Shown here piece after piece: positions 1-9,749 of a DNA stretch of 64,000 nucleotides. The stretch is from Gyrodactylus bullatarudis (lineage: Eukaryota; Platyhelminthes; Monogenea; Gyrodactylidea; Gyrodactylidae). A program made the position numbers and the translations under genes. The stretch's first letter is position 1, and every line of letters starts with the position of its first letter. The notes under the pieces were generated by a model. It saw only the letters and a list, made by a program, of their open reading frames with translations. It made no database searches and had not been told where the DNA came from. The stretch spans positions 41,791 to 105,790 of the forward strand of contig SSNU01000096.1 of assembly GCA_012064415.1 (NCBI GenBank). Reading direction: 5' to 3'.

Positions 1-521
1 TTCAGAGTTACCTTATTAATAACTCCTTTTCATTATCTTAGTATCTATACGCATAACAGGATATTAGTTTTGTAATCTCCCTAGAACATATCCGTCAAAT
101 TAGAAGAAAATTAGTTCTTTATTCCATTCGTGTCATCTTTAATCACATTTTCCAATCATTCTTATTTATCCTGCTCTACCAATTCTTACAGTCTTTCGAA
201 AATAACATTTATTTAAAAATTAATTAAAATAAGCTGATAGCAAAATGGACTATTTTCGATTCCGTTGAATCTCGTTAAATCGCCTGAAAAATCATTATTT
301 TTTCATCAAGGTCTTTAATTAGAATTTTTTTTTTCGAAGATGTCGAATCATCCTACCTTATTACCGGTAAAATATTTCTACATTTTTGAGCCAACGAAAT
401 CGACATTTTTCCTAGGTAAATTAAAATTTCATAAAATGTATCAAAATTATTACTACAATACAAAACATGATTTAATAGCATTATAAAATTGTAAAAAATA
501 AAGAAGATGATGCCAAGCGTT

Positions 522-571
522 TCACAAATAAGGCCTTTATTTCGGGCATACTCATCAGTGTGATACATGCC
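522..571 (-). ncRNA. Hammerhead-like ribozyme motif, PLE-associated (pseudoknot type, family A)
   Basis: On the minus strand the order is GGCAU (571-567), spacer GUA, stem I strand UCACA (563-559), core CUGAUGA (558-552), G, U, AUGCC (549-545), C, GAAA (543-540). A 4-bp stem III with loop AGGCC follows, then UU and the second stem I strand UGUGA (526-522), which pairs fully with UCACA. Predicted cleavage is between 527 and 526. Stem II is only one G-C pair, but its loop AUGCC is complementary to the upstream GGCAU. No reverse-transcriptase ORF is left beside it, so this is a solo PLE terminus remnant. Confidence 0.7.
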
Positions 572-824
572 ACATAAGTACAAATTTACAATAAGTGTTA
601 TCCAACTTTCATTGGTTTCGGAAATATTCATTTTTGATTGGTTTATTCCTGTTTCCAGGACTCATAGTATTTTTAATATTTAAACAATTATTCGTACATT
701 GATAATTACAATTATAATTATAGTGGTTTTGATAAAAATGTTTTTTTGCATAATTAATTTTGACAAAATATGTGATAATTACGCAAGTGGTGTATATGAT
801 TTTTTGATAATTATAATTAACATT

Positions 825-1150
825 TCATTGGGGTGCTGCAAAGTACTTTGTGATCTGGTTATTGACCTCCACCTCTGCTCTGAGTCTCTTACCGGGTGGT
901 TGTTGGGAGGATTGTGGAATCTGAGGTTTAGCTTTGGGGAGGTTCATTGGCTTCACATAGTTCTTTTGTACACATAGAATTGGTTTCTCACAACTGATCA
1001 AATAAGCTTCAGCGCCTTTTAGCATGTTGACATTGTTTCCTTTAGGTTTGTAGATGATTTCAAAGTTTATTATAAAATTGCATTTTTAGATTGCCAGTCT
1101 TGAATTTATTATCATTCAGCATTGAGAAAGTCCGCTCCTAACATTCCAAC
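825..1150 (-). pseudogene. Decayed retroelement protease-region fragment
   Basis: The minus strand has a protease-like motif of the LGADFL type at about 1135-1115. After stops and a frameshift, an open stretch (about 1080-825) reads on through a region rich in Lys, Pro and Gln and ends in a stop. The arrangement resembles the aspartic-protease part of an LTR-type gag-pol polyprotein followed by a linker. The reading frame is broken, no reverse transcriptase is found beside it, and no LTRs were seen. The family is not resolved. The ORF on the opposite strand at 699-977 is its shadow. Confidence 0.35.
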
Positions 1151-3346
1151 CACTTGAGAATGTCAGTAAATAAAAAAATACTGAGGGATTGAATCAGTCA
1201 TGAAATGACCAAGCTAAAATATCGACAATTCAAGGATTGTCGACATTCATCGACATTTTGTCTCGCTTATAAAAAAGTATTACTCAAAACTGTGAATATC
1301 ATTAGAACTAAAATGAGCAAATTTCGGCCTACTTATTACTAATATTATTACTATTATTACTAATATAATATATAGAATAATTAGTTATGGAGCATTATCG
1401 AATGGGATATTTTCTAGAATTGCTTTAAAAATAGTAAATCGGCGTCTCTAAAATTTTCTTAAAATTTTTTCACTTGATATGGCCTTTTTAAAGCAGTCTT
1501 GAATTTTTCAAACGGATAGTCTATAGAACATTGGCCCCTCTTGTTTTGCAGTAATTTTTCTGAAAGACAAAGAGACTAAGGGCTTTTTAACATCGATGAA
1601 ATGAAAACGAATCCCTTGCGTTTTGTTGTTGAGCAGTTTTTTTTGAGCGAATTGAAAATCATCTTTTACCTCTAAAACGGTTGATATGGATGAAATAACA
1701 TGCTACATCTTTTGTTTGAAACCTGATGTCATATTATAAAAGTTTCTAGGTTTACAGAATTGGTTTTCCGCTGGTTAAAATAATTTTGAAATTATAATTG
1801 AAAGGATCAATTTATTACTACTACTATTATTTGGTCTCTTTTTACTCTAGACAAAGATCTGGCTGAGTTTTGATGATCTGAAGAAAATATCTTCTCATCT
1901 AATCCCGTTTTAAAGATGACTGGTACTATTTCTGTAGTTAATTTTTGCCCAGGTACTTTTTTTTCAACCAATTCTCAAAATATAGCATTCCTCAACTATT
2001 ATAGTAAACAACCAATCACCAATTAACAATTAGATTCAGGATATAGAGATTTCATCATTTAAGCAGCTAGCACCTAGATCGAAGCTTTGAATTACGCTGG
2101 AAAATATTCCTTGAGAATTGAAAATTTTAACTAAAAGTATTTATTTCGTAAAATATGCGCTATAAAAGCTGAAATTTTCCTAAAATTTTAAAAGTTTAAA
2201 ATATGTCTAATAGAGATTTGATACCTTCTTCTTCTTCGCAAGAACCATCTCTAAGAGTACCTAGAATCTTCTCTGGACCTGTATATAATATATTTTCCAA
2301 AAATATTTTAATTTTTCTGTGTCTTAAAACCTCATCTTTTACATGCTAAAAATATGCCTTTTATGACTTGCTAATGAATAGTAATTGGTTTTCTTGAGGC
2401 CTTCCATTGATTTGCTTCTGTACCCCTAGTTTGGTTCATGATCAATTCTGTGAAATTCTAATCGACTCTGTTTTGAAATATGAGGTTGTCCTTTTTTCTT
2501 CACACGATAAATCTTTTTTTCGCTTTCATCTAATTTCAATCATTTCGCCCGTTAGCTCAACAATGTTGACTCAACATTCCAGCCCCCACCCATTCCATTC
2601 CTGCAGCATGCAAAACAATCAAATTTGTCATATTTAAATGAATGAATTTCTGCTATCTCTCTGTTCCATTAAAAGAAAACATCCATTTCTTTTTTTTTCT
2701 CTTTTCTTCGGTACTAGAGTTGGAGAAAATAACTAATGGAACTGCTCTCTCATTTCTTACCAACTCTACTTTTCCTGTCTTTTTTTCTGACAATTTACTC
2801 CTGAAATTTGTGCAGAGATTAAATATAGTCTTATCATTTTGTCATCTGTAGATTTTTGAATACTTCCTGGATAGTTTAAGCCTTTTTTAAGAAATTGAAT
2901 TTACATTTATGTCACAATAATTGAGTTTTACGCATTAAAGAGTAAGACAAAAATTTTATGTACCTAATTTTCAAGAATTTGGTTAATCTAAAGGGGTAAT
3001 TCTCAAAATCTTATTTAGCAAAGTTGGTTTTTTTTTACTAATCGGGGTCCTAAAAATCAACTTTCGATCCCTATCTCACTTTGAAATAAAATAAAATTTT
3101 CTACTTTGGCACGTCCAAAAAATGGTTATTTTGGCGTCAACTCGAGATTTGGAATGCCATAATTTTCTCAAAATTTATGTTTTCAATTTTTTTTCGCAAA
3201 AATTTATCTAGATTCCTAAAAACTTTACGATTTCAATATTGCTGCTGGGATTTGTTACAGATTTTGTGTCTTTTTCATCGAGATTTTTATTATTTTTGAC
3301 GTTGCTTTTGACCTAAATGAAACGTAAACAAAAATACAAAATGTTC
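1151..3346. other. AT-rich intergenic sequence, no gene seen
   Basis: Low-complexity AT-rich DNA. The short open frames at 2407-2637 and 2642-2851 are rich in Phe, Ser and Leu, have no domain-like pattern and lie in pyrimidine-rich DNA, so I do not call them genes. Confidence 0.5.
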
Positions 3347-3505
3347 AGACATTAAACCTACTAGCTAAGTGTGGTCACTGGTTATTACTATATCCTTGTG
3401 AATCTAACTTGATGGAGATTGTCTTTTCACACCTAGATGTTAGAGTTCGGATAAGCAAGTGTCACTTCCATAAGAGAGTCAAATAATATTCAACTCACGG
3501 TGGCA

Positions 3506-3548
3506 GATGTATACGCGTTTCGTCCTTATTAGGACTCGTCATTACACC
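3506..3548 (-). ncRNA. Mirror copy of the hammerhead, core C3 mutated
   Basis: This is the inverted copy of the 3673-3715 ribozyme in the left arm. The only difference I see between the arms falls in the core: on this strand CUGACGA reads AUGACGA. C3 pairs with G8 in the hammerhead fold, so this copy is expected to be inactive. Confidence 0.6.
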
Positions 3549-3619
3549 ATAGCCTGGAAACCAGTGTGTAGGTGGTGTCAATACTATGGGAGTGTTGAGT
3601 GATAGGAGATGAACGGGGG

Positions 3620-3671
3620 TTCTGGCCTAGTGGTTAGAAGCGTTGCCTCACCACGTTGAAGACCCGGGCTC
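3620..3671 (+). other. tRNA-like (polymerase III A-box) sequence in the spacer
   Basis: TGGCCTAGTGG at 3622-3632 fits the A-box consensus TRGYNNARNGG exactly and is followed by GTTAGA, as in tRNA-Glu/Asp-like D arms. A poor B-box-like stretch (GTTGAAGACC) lies about 20 nt downstream. No full cloverleaf can be drawn, so this is a tRNA-derived or SINE-like head rather than a functional tRNA gene. Confidence 0.45.
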
Positions 3672-3672
3672 G

Positions 3673-3715
3673 GGTGTACTGACGAGTCCTAATAAGGACG
3701 AAACGCGTATACATC
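3673..3715 (+). ncRNA. Hammerhead ribozyme, canonical stem II and minimal stem III
   Basis: Stem I strand GGUGUA (3673-3678), core CUGACGA (3679-3685), stem II GUCC/GGAC with loop UAAUAA (3686-3699), GAAA (3700-3703), a 2-bp stem III AC-GC-GU, then A and the second stem I strand UACAUC (3710-3715). All invariant core bases are present (N7 is C). Predicted cleavage is after GUA, between 3709 and 3710. A stem III this short usually works only as a dimer of tandem copies, as described for PLE and satellite hammerheads. Confidence 0.85.
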
Positions 3716-3874
3716 TGCCACCGTGAGTTGAATATTATTTGACTCTCTTATGGAAGTGACACTTGCTTATCCGAACTCTAACATCTAGGTGTGAAAAGAC
3801 AATCTCCATCAAGTTAGATTCACAAGGATATAGTAATAACCAGTGACCACACTTAGCTAGTAGGTTTAATGTCT

Positions 3875-5199
3875 AAAAACAATGTAATTTCTACTTTGTG
3901 CTTATTCAAAAAATACAAAATGTTTCACCGTTATTTGTCTTCAGTTCTTAAAATCATTTTTAGGGATTAATTTTCTTCAAAAAACCCTTAGTATCTTGGT
4001 TAATTCATCTTGATTACTGCTAAATACGAGGATTAAATGTCCGACTATCAATTTTGTACTCAATAATCCATTTGATGTTTCAATATGCGAGATTTGGTAA
4101 ATTACTGTAAAAACTATTTGTCTCATTAGGATAATGGATTAGGCCATACTAAAAGAATGTCTAGAAATACTCAGATTTAATTTCAAAAGAATAAATCTTG
4201 AACTATTCCCACATTCCAAATTAACAAGATGACTATACTATTTTAAAAGAAAATTCAATCAATGCTGTTAATGATCTTGATGCCTTCTTAACAATGGGTA
4301 CGTTTTCTTTACCCGATATAAATTCGGCATATTTCATTCCTTCCTTTATCTATAATATGTATGTACATAGTTTATATTTTCGTATCAATTTCATTGTGTA
4401 CATATTTATTTATTATTAAATTATCCTGCCTGTTGTGTTTTTCCCTATTTCCTTATTCCCTCAAAAATTAACTCTGGGAAATTTTGAGCAAATAATGAAA
4501 TCTGATTTCTTCCATCATCTTCTACTCCATATTACACATGTACACCGCTTTTTTCCTAGAATATATTTGGCAGCTGTTTCAAAAACTTGAACTGCATTGA
4601 CTAATTTTTTATTCTTCCTATTATTGCATGTTCATCATATCAACTTCCAGGCTTGTCAACAAAATCTCGGCTATTTTCTAAATTTCAAAATTACACCAAG
4701 TTTTATTTGTTTTTTTTGTACTGAATAGATTAAATACAGAACGGTATTTACAAAACGTCGTTCGCTTGGTACCTGAATTCCTCTGGCGTAAGATTCTTCA
4801 AAAAACTCAAGATACTTAAAACCTTGTGTGACCAGTTAAAACTTCTTCTCCTGAAGAAAAGTTTTTAATCTCTTTTCCGAAATGGGGTTTCGAGTTGTCC
4901 TGGAGAGATATGAGTCTACAGAATCTCGGATAAGATTAATCGAATCGTCAAAAAATGATTTGTGCATTTTGATAGTCCCAAGCAATACGCATGTCTGGCA
5001 ATCTGCCAAAAACCTTTCTAAACAAAATACTCAAAAATATTTATGCTTTTCAATTTTAGAAATATTTTATAAGTTCAAACAAATATAGTGATTTATTATC
5101 TTTCTAATGGTACAAAATTTGTTCGAATTCATATTAGTTTTAGAGGATAAAATTTTTGTTCAAGTTGGAATCCCATTGCTTATCACACAACCTATATCT
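3875..5199. other. AT-rich intergenic sequence, no gene seen
   Basis: No conserved coding signal. The short open frame at 4882-5088 has no recognisable domain, no signal peptide and no matching splice or promoter context. Confidence 0.5.
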
Positions 5200-5203
5200 T
5201 TAA

Positions 5204-5283
5204 CCATTTCAGCGTCAATGGACATATATTTTTCAATATTTTCAAATTTTGGGTTTTATGAAAATTGTGGCACTGAAAGGGTG
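5204..5283. mobile_element. Putative short piggyBac-type MITE
   Basis: TTAA at 5200-5203 and 5284-5287 bracket 80 bp. The left end (CCATTTCAGCGTCA) and the complement of the right end (CACCCTTTCAGTGCC) are imperfectly related. ATGGACATATAT lies directly inside the left end, like the palindromes of the better preserved elements at 14201 and 51852. The repeats are degenerate, so this is tentative. Confidence 0.4.
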
Positions 5284-5841
5284 TTAAATATAAATCTCTA
5301 GGTACGAAATAAAATCAGTCGTGAGATAGTCACCATGTTATTTTAAAAAGATATCACTCTTCCTTTGCTATATTTACCTAATACACTCATCAATTGGTAT
5401 TTACATTACAAGATAATTCTCTCTTCAAATGGAGATCTTTCTCACTACAGAGAGACATAACTAATTCATTTCCTCTCACTACAATTCTTTTAATTAATTT
5501 TAATCCTTTTACGAAATGAAATGAACAAATCCAATGTAATCTAGACTGAAATTCGGTAACTGTCAATAAATATTTGTAAAAGTAGATTTAATCGGGATAT
5601 AGCCAACCTTTTCTTCAAAGCCTCTTTCAGACGTTTCGGTACTGAGAGAGTCAATTACCTTCCTCTGAAGAAACCATTCAAAATTAAAAAGAAAACCTTA
5701 TAGTCATAAAATATAAAAACTAATCCAACTTTTTAGTCAAGTATTTTTATCTCAATCAGACATTAAAATTTTAATGACTTGGGAGTTTTGAGAAATAAGC
5801 CAGGACTTGAAAATTCCAATAGAATACGTAATTTATCAATT

Positions 5842-6162
5842 TTAAACAAATGTAGAATCAGATGAGACATCATCAGAACTTGTATCATCTTGATTGTACA
5901 TGTCGCTGGAACTATCGCTATTGTAGTCATCACTGGAATCAGAGCTAGTATCGTCTTGGCCGTACATGTCACTGTAGGTATCATTGGCCCAATCATTGTT
6001 ATAGTCGTCACTGGAATCGTTGTAATAATCGGGAGAGTAGTTGTCTTCGCCACCTTGCTGATCTACCGAGACATCGTTACCAGCTCCGACCTGGATTTGG
6101 ATGAATACGGGTGAGCAGCGAGCCAATGCGAAGAGAGCTGAAGCCAAGATTGCAGTTTTCAT
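5842..6162 (-). CDS. Small secreted acidic Asp/Ser/Tyr-rich protein
   Basis: Single-exon gene of 106 aa. Residues 1 to about 16 form a signal peptide (MKTAILASALFALARCS). The rest is dominated by Asp, Ser, Tyr and Asn and includes an imperfect repeat, SDMYGQDDTSSD and later SDMYNQDDTSSD, each preceded by SSDDYN. There are no cysteines after the signal peptide. Acidic, Ser/Asp-rich secreted proteins often bind calcium or act in extracellular matrix, mucus or mineralised layers, but nothing here fixes a role. The TATA box at 6204-6210 sits about 45 bp upstream of the start, which supports a real promoter and this start codon. I do not recognise a family. Confidence 0.7.
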   Translation of the reverse strand: MKTAILASALFALARCSPVFIQIQVGAGNDVSVDQQGGEDNYSPDYYNDSSDDYNNDWANDTYSDMYGQDDTSSDSSDDYNSDSSSDMYNQDDTSSDDVSSDSTFV

Positions 6163-6203
6163 TGTGTTTTGTTCGATTTGAGATTCATCTCATAGATAGG
6201 TCC

Positions 6204-6210
6204 TTTTATA
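6204..6210 (-). promoter_or_regulatory. TATA box of the acidic secreted protein gene
   Basis: TATAAAA on the minus strand, within GAGAGTATAAAAGG. It lies 42-48 bp upstream of the ATG at 6162, leaving room for a 5' leader of 10-20 nt. Confidence 0.7.
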
Positions 6211-6219
6211 CTCTCCTAA

Positions 6220-9200
6220 AGTGGAACATTTATCAACTTAATTTAATCATTGAGTTGATTTATGGGCCCTTACACAGGTATTTTCTCGAAAAATACTTAT
6301 CGATCTGTTCTTTGATTTATATGTTTTTATTCTGGCAGAAAAGTTACAAAAGCTAGGTTGAATTCTCTTATTGATAACTGTTCACTTGCTCAAACTGCTG
6401 GTTGCGTTAGATTCTGTTTATTTCAAGATCTGAAAAACCATTCAGACTGTCAGTTTCCCCAATTGATAGATATCTCAAAGTTTAACAGAACACACATGGT
6501 CTTGTTTATGCCAGGAACCCCTTCGTGAGAATTCTCATCTATTTTTCATAGTTTACTCAAACGTATCCCAAGACAGACTCAAAGAGATGTAAAGCTAGTT
6601 GGTATCATAAGAATTAAAAAATACTCAATAAAATTTCTGATAGGCTTTTTTGACCTTTTTTCTGTAAAATTGGCGCATTTTGAAACATAAAAAAGGACCC
6701 AGACCCATGGTAACAGAAAACAACGCTTTGTTCAATCAATGTAAAGAATCAAAGTTTATTTTTTCACACTATCAGAGAGCAGTTGAGTTAATAGATTTTC
6801 CATCAAAACAAAAATATGTCAAGATCATCTTATTTCTCCAGATCCAGTCTTGTCTATCCTTTTTCTTTTTCTGAGTGTTTGCGTTGGAGAAAGTATAAAA
6901 ATTAAGATTACTCTTGATGAAATAAAGTTTTAAAATTTACTCAGTAATTATGAGTGAATCTGTCATCTTGATAGAATTATTCCCAATCTGAACAAACTAT
7001 CCTCTTAATTTCAATTACCGTAAACTAGCCAATAGTTAGGGTAAACTGTTTCTTCATTCACTACTGTTTTTCCATCGGACTCTTACTGCCTAATCTCTAT
7101 CATCTTGAATATCTTTGCAATTAAATGAGTTTTTTTATTGAATAATCTCGCATTTTTAATAGTACAGTCAATTTCCTTATTTAGACTTCTTAGCCCTAAA
7201 ATTCAAACCAATCAGTGTTGAGTACTCTTTAGCCAATAAGGAAAATTCTCATTCAATTGGCATATTACGAGCAAGATCAAGTTCTAGAATTATTATTCTT
7301 CTGAAGGTTTGAAGAATTCATAATGAGGTGAAAAACTGTTTATCCCTTTTTTGCTAATTAGTTTGAATTTTGGGGCAGAGAGAAATCGATTTTATTTAAA
7401 AGCTTAACCAGTGTTTAGTCTGAAGAGACCCGGCGAAATATAACGCTTATCACTATAAATTTTCGTCCGTTTCCTCGTAACTACCTTATGAGTTCAGAAT
7501 CATATTAAAATCTTGATGAATTTCTACAAAATCGCTTAAAAACTTGCTATTCCAACAGACTCATTCAACGATATTCATGATTTAAGGGATTTCTTAGTAA
7601 TAGTTGATTGAAAATTTCGCGATGATTTGAGCATGCTTTAGATACTTAATAAAACAAGATGAGTAGGTTGAATTAATTATTGAATCAATCATACGAAAGT
7701 AAAGAAGGTTTTTTGGAATCTCCTTCATGTTTGCACCTTGATTGCAATCTTTAGACAGAAGGAAATCTTTTTTATTCCGGCATCAGCTGAGAGTAATAGG
7801 AATTATGATTCTCAAAAGCTTTCATTTTTTACGATATTCAGGTTATTGACAATACTTATTAATTCGCTTCATTTTCCCTCTAATCATAATCGACATTCTC
7901 TCATCCGATTCCTTTTTGTAGCATTCATTTGTGCAACTGGCCAACTATTTTGAATTCCTATCCTTGATTAACCCCAAGGGAATAGTTTGTCCTCTACTGA
8001 TTAGTATACTTATAAACATATATCAATGAAAAGACTCTTGAGCTATATTAAATCTGAAATTGAAATTTTACGAAATTGATCTGAAAACACAACCAGTTGT
8101 CTAGTAAATCTTGCAAATCTCTGAGCCTTTTGGTCCCTTTTGATCGCTTCACAATCTTCAAATAGAGTGAATAATTTTTTTTCCATTTTTGAGTTATAGA
8201 ATCATTAACATTTCTCCTTCTTTTTGTCTGAGAAAAGTTTTCCTGAAAATGACTATTAGAATAGCAAAGAAATTTTATTTCATTCCATCCTAGGAGGTGT
8301 CTAGAGGCATTTTATTTTACTTATTACAAAAAGTACATATTGATTATTATCATAATAATTATTGATAAAATTCCTTGGAAAAATACAGATGAATTTAAAT
8401 CATATGCATCTACGCCAAAAAACATACTCAAATTTGTGTCATGATTAGTATTTGGGAATTAAATACATTAAATGTAAATTAAAAGAAAACACCAAGTCTT
8501 CTATTTCTTCAAAATACTAATGAAAATAAAACATACGCTATAAACTCCCTTCTTTTACTCCTGTGTGTGTTACCATGGTGAGGATATTAATCAAAATTAC
8601 TTTACATTTTATGTTATGTTCGCATGGTATCAAGTTGGTATACACAGACCATATAGCATCTTGGAGAATACTCCCCATTAGCACTACAATATTTCCTAGT
8701 TATATAAAGGATACATTTTTTTCAGATGTATTTCTTCTCCAGCAATGAATGGATTGTATTTAAATTTTTATTCCAGTCACAAGTTTTCATTTCTATCAGA
8801 TATATCATTTTAACAACTCGTTGCATTACACCCTTACAAGTGCTGCGATTGTGTGTAATTTAAATTTACAAAAATATGTGTTTTGAATACGAGAGGGTTA
8901 AATAAATTCGAAAATGTTCTTGTATTTTTGTGTGCAAATTTTGTAGCCTTTACCAGCTAAAATTATTTTTTTTAGATCTTTCTAGTCCCTAATAATAATC
9001 ACCAGTTAAAGGTTTTGTTTTGATGAAAGCCGATGTCCAAATTTAGTTCATAAATTTGATTAAGACTTAAACCAAACCCTCAATGAGGAATAGTTGACAT
9101 GTACAATGTTATTTATGATTACATACAAATTACGGAAGCAATTCGTTTCTGTTTCAGCGAAAAATTCGGCCTAACATTCCTATTGCTCGTGGGGTTTTAC

Positions 9201-9749
9201 TACCATCGTTTCTCTTATGTGTTTTTGCTTAATTAGTGGCCTAGGGAGCATTAACTGTTGTACGAATTTCTTTTGAACACAGTGGCTTCTGCTGTCTTGA
9301 GGGCTGTGATGTTTTAAAAAGATTAAATTATAAATCAAGTTAATTCTTTCAGGTCCGAGTCTATTTTATGACTTAAAACATTGAATATAAATACATATTC
9401 GGAATCAGAATGAATTATAGATGAACTATAAAACCTTGAATCATCTGAAAATCTTTACATGAAAAAATTCTTTTCGACATTTTTCAATACATTTTCCCTA
9501 TCTACTTTCAAGCGAGCGCAAAAGTAATTTCTAATAAATAAGGTGAAATTACTCAATTCCGATGAAATATTTTTGGGTCCAACTTTTTTGGGAATATTGG
9601 TAAACACGGTATTTAATGGTGTGTATCTTTTATAGGTTCTTTATTTCTAAAAAAAATTAAGTTTTAATATTTTGGCCCACATATGGGCCATGGACATGTT
9701 ATTCAAGAGATAAAGACATATTTTAATGTGATATTTTTCCATTTTCAAG
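6220..9749. other. AT-rich region with no recognised exon
   Basis: Apart from the ribozyme-like motif at 7408-7455, I see no supported feature. The missing 5' exons of the DEG/ENaC gene (first transmembrane helix and finger region) may lie here or outside the window, but none could be recognised. Open frames at 6680-6874 and 7738-7953 have no conserved features. Confidence 0.4.
7408..7455 (+). ncRNA. Hammerhead-like ribozyme motif, partly decayed
   Basis: Stem I strand UAGU (7416-7419), core CUGAAGA (7420-7426), G, A, CCCGG (7429-7433), C, GAAA (7435-7438), a 3-bp stem III (AUA/UAU), then C and the second stem I strand ACUA (7452-7455). Core bases are intact and cleavage is predicted after 7451. 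The upstream block CCAGU (7408-7412) only partly complements CCCGG, so the loop-to-upstream pairing seen in the other copies is eroded. No PLE coding sequence is adjacent. Confidence 0.55.

Larger units (their letters stand above)
3347..3874. mobile_element. Inverted-repeat element with 202-bp arms carrying a hammerhead ribozyme
   Basis: Arms 3347-3548 and 3673-3874 are inverted copies of 202 bp; I found a single mismatch. They flank a 124-bp spacer. The inner end of the right arm starts exactly at the hammerhead ribozyme. The spacer ends in a tRNA-like stretch with a perfect polymerase III A box (TGGCCTAGTGG, 3622-3632). Partial single-arm copies lie at 42708-42860 and 51061-51192, so this is a dispersed family. 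Hammerheads of this kind are known from the terminal repeats of Penelope-like elements and from retrozymes, so a non-autonomous PLE-related element is the best guess. Confidence 0.75.

Noticed and set aside
699..977. Open frame of 92 aa on the plus strand
   Set aside because: It is the opposite-strand shadow of the more convincing retroelement remnant at 825-1150 and is hydrophobic only because of AT-rich DNA.
2407..2851. Two adjacent open frames that could form a small gene
   Set aside because: Phe/Ser/Leu-rich translation of a pyrimidine-rich tract, with no promoter, splice pattern or domain.
9674..9689. Near-palindrome GGCCCACATATGGGCC with a TTAA 13 bp upstream
   Set aside because: It resembles the piggyBac subterminal palindromes, but the intervening sequence does not start with CCCT and no partner end was found.
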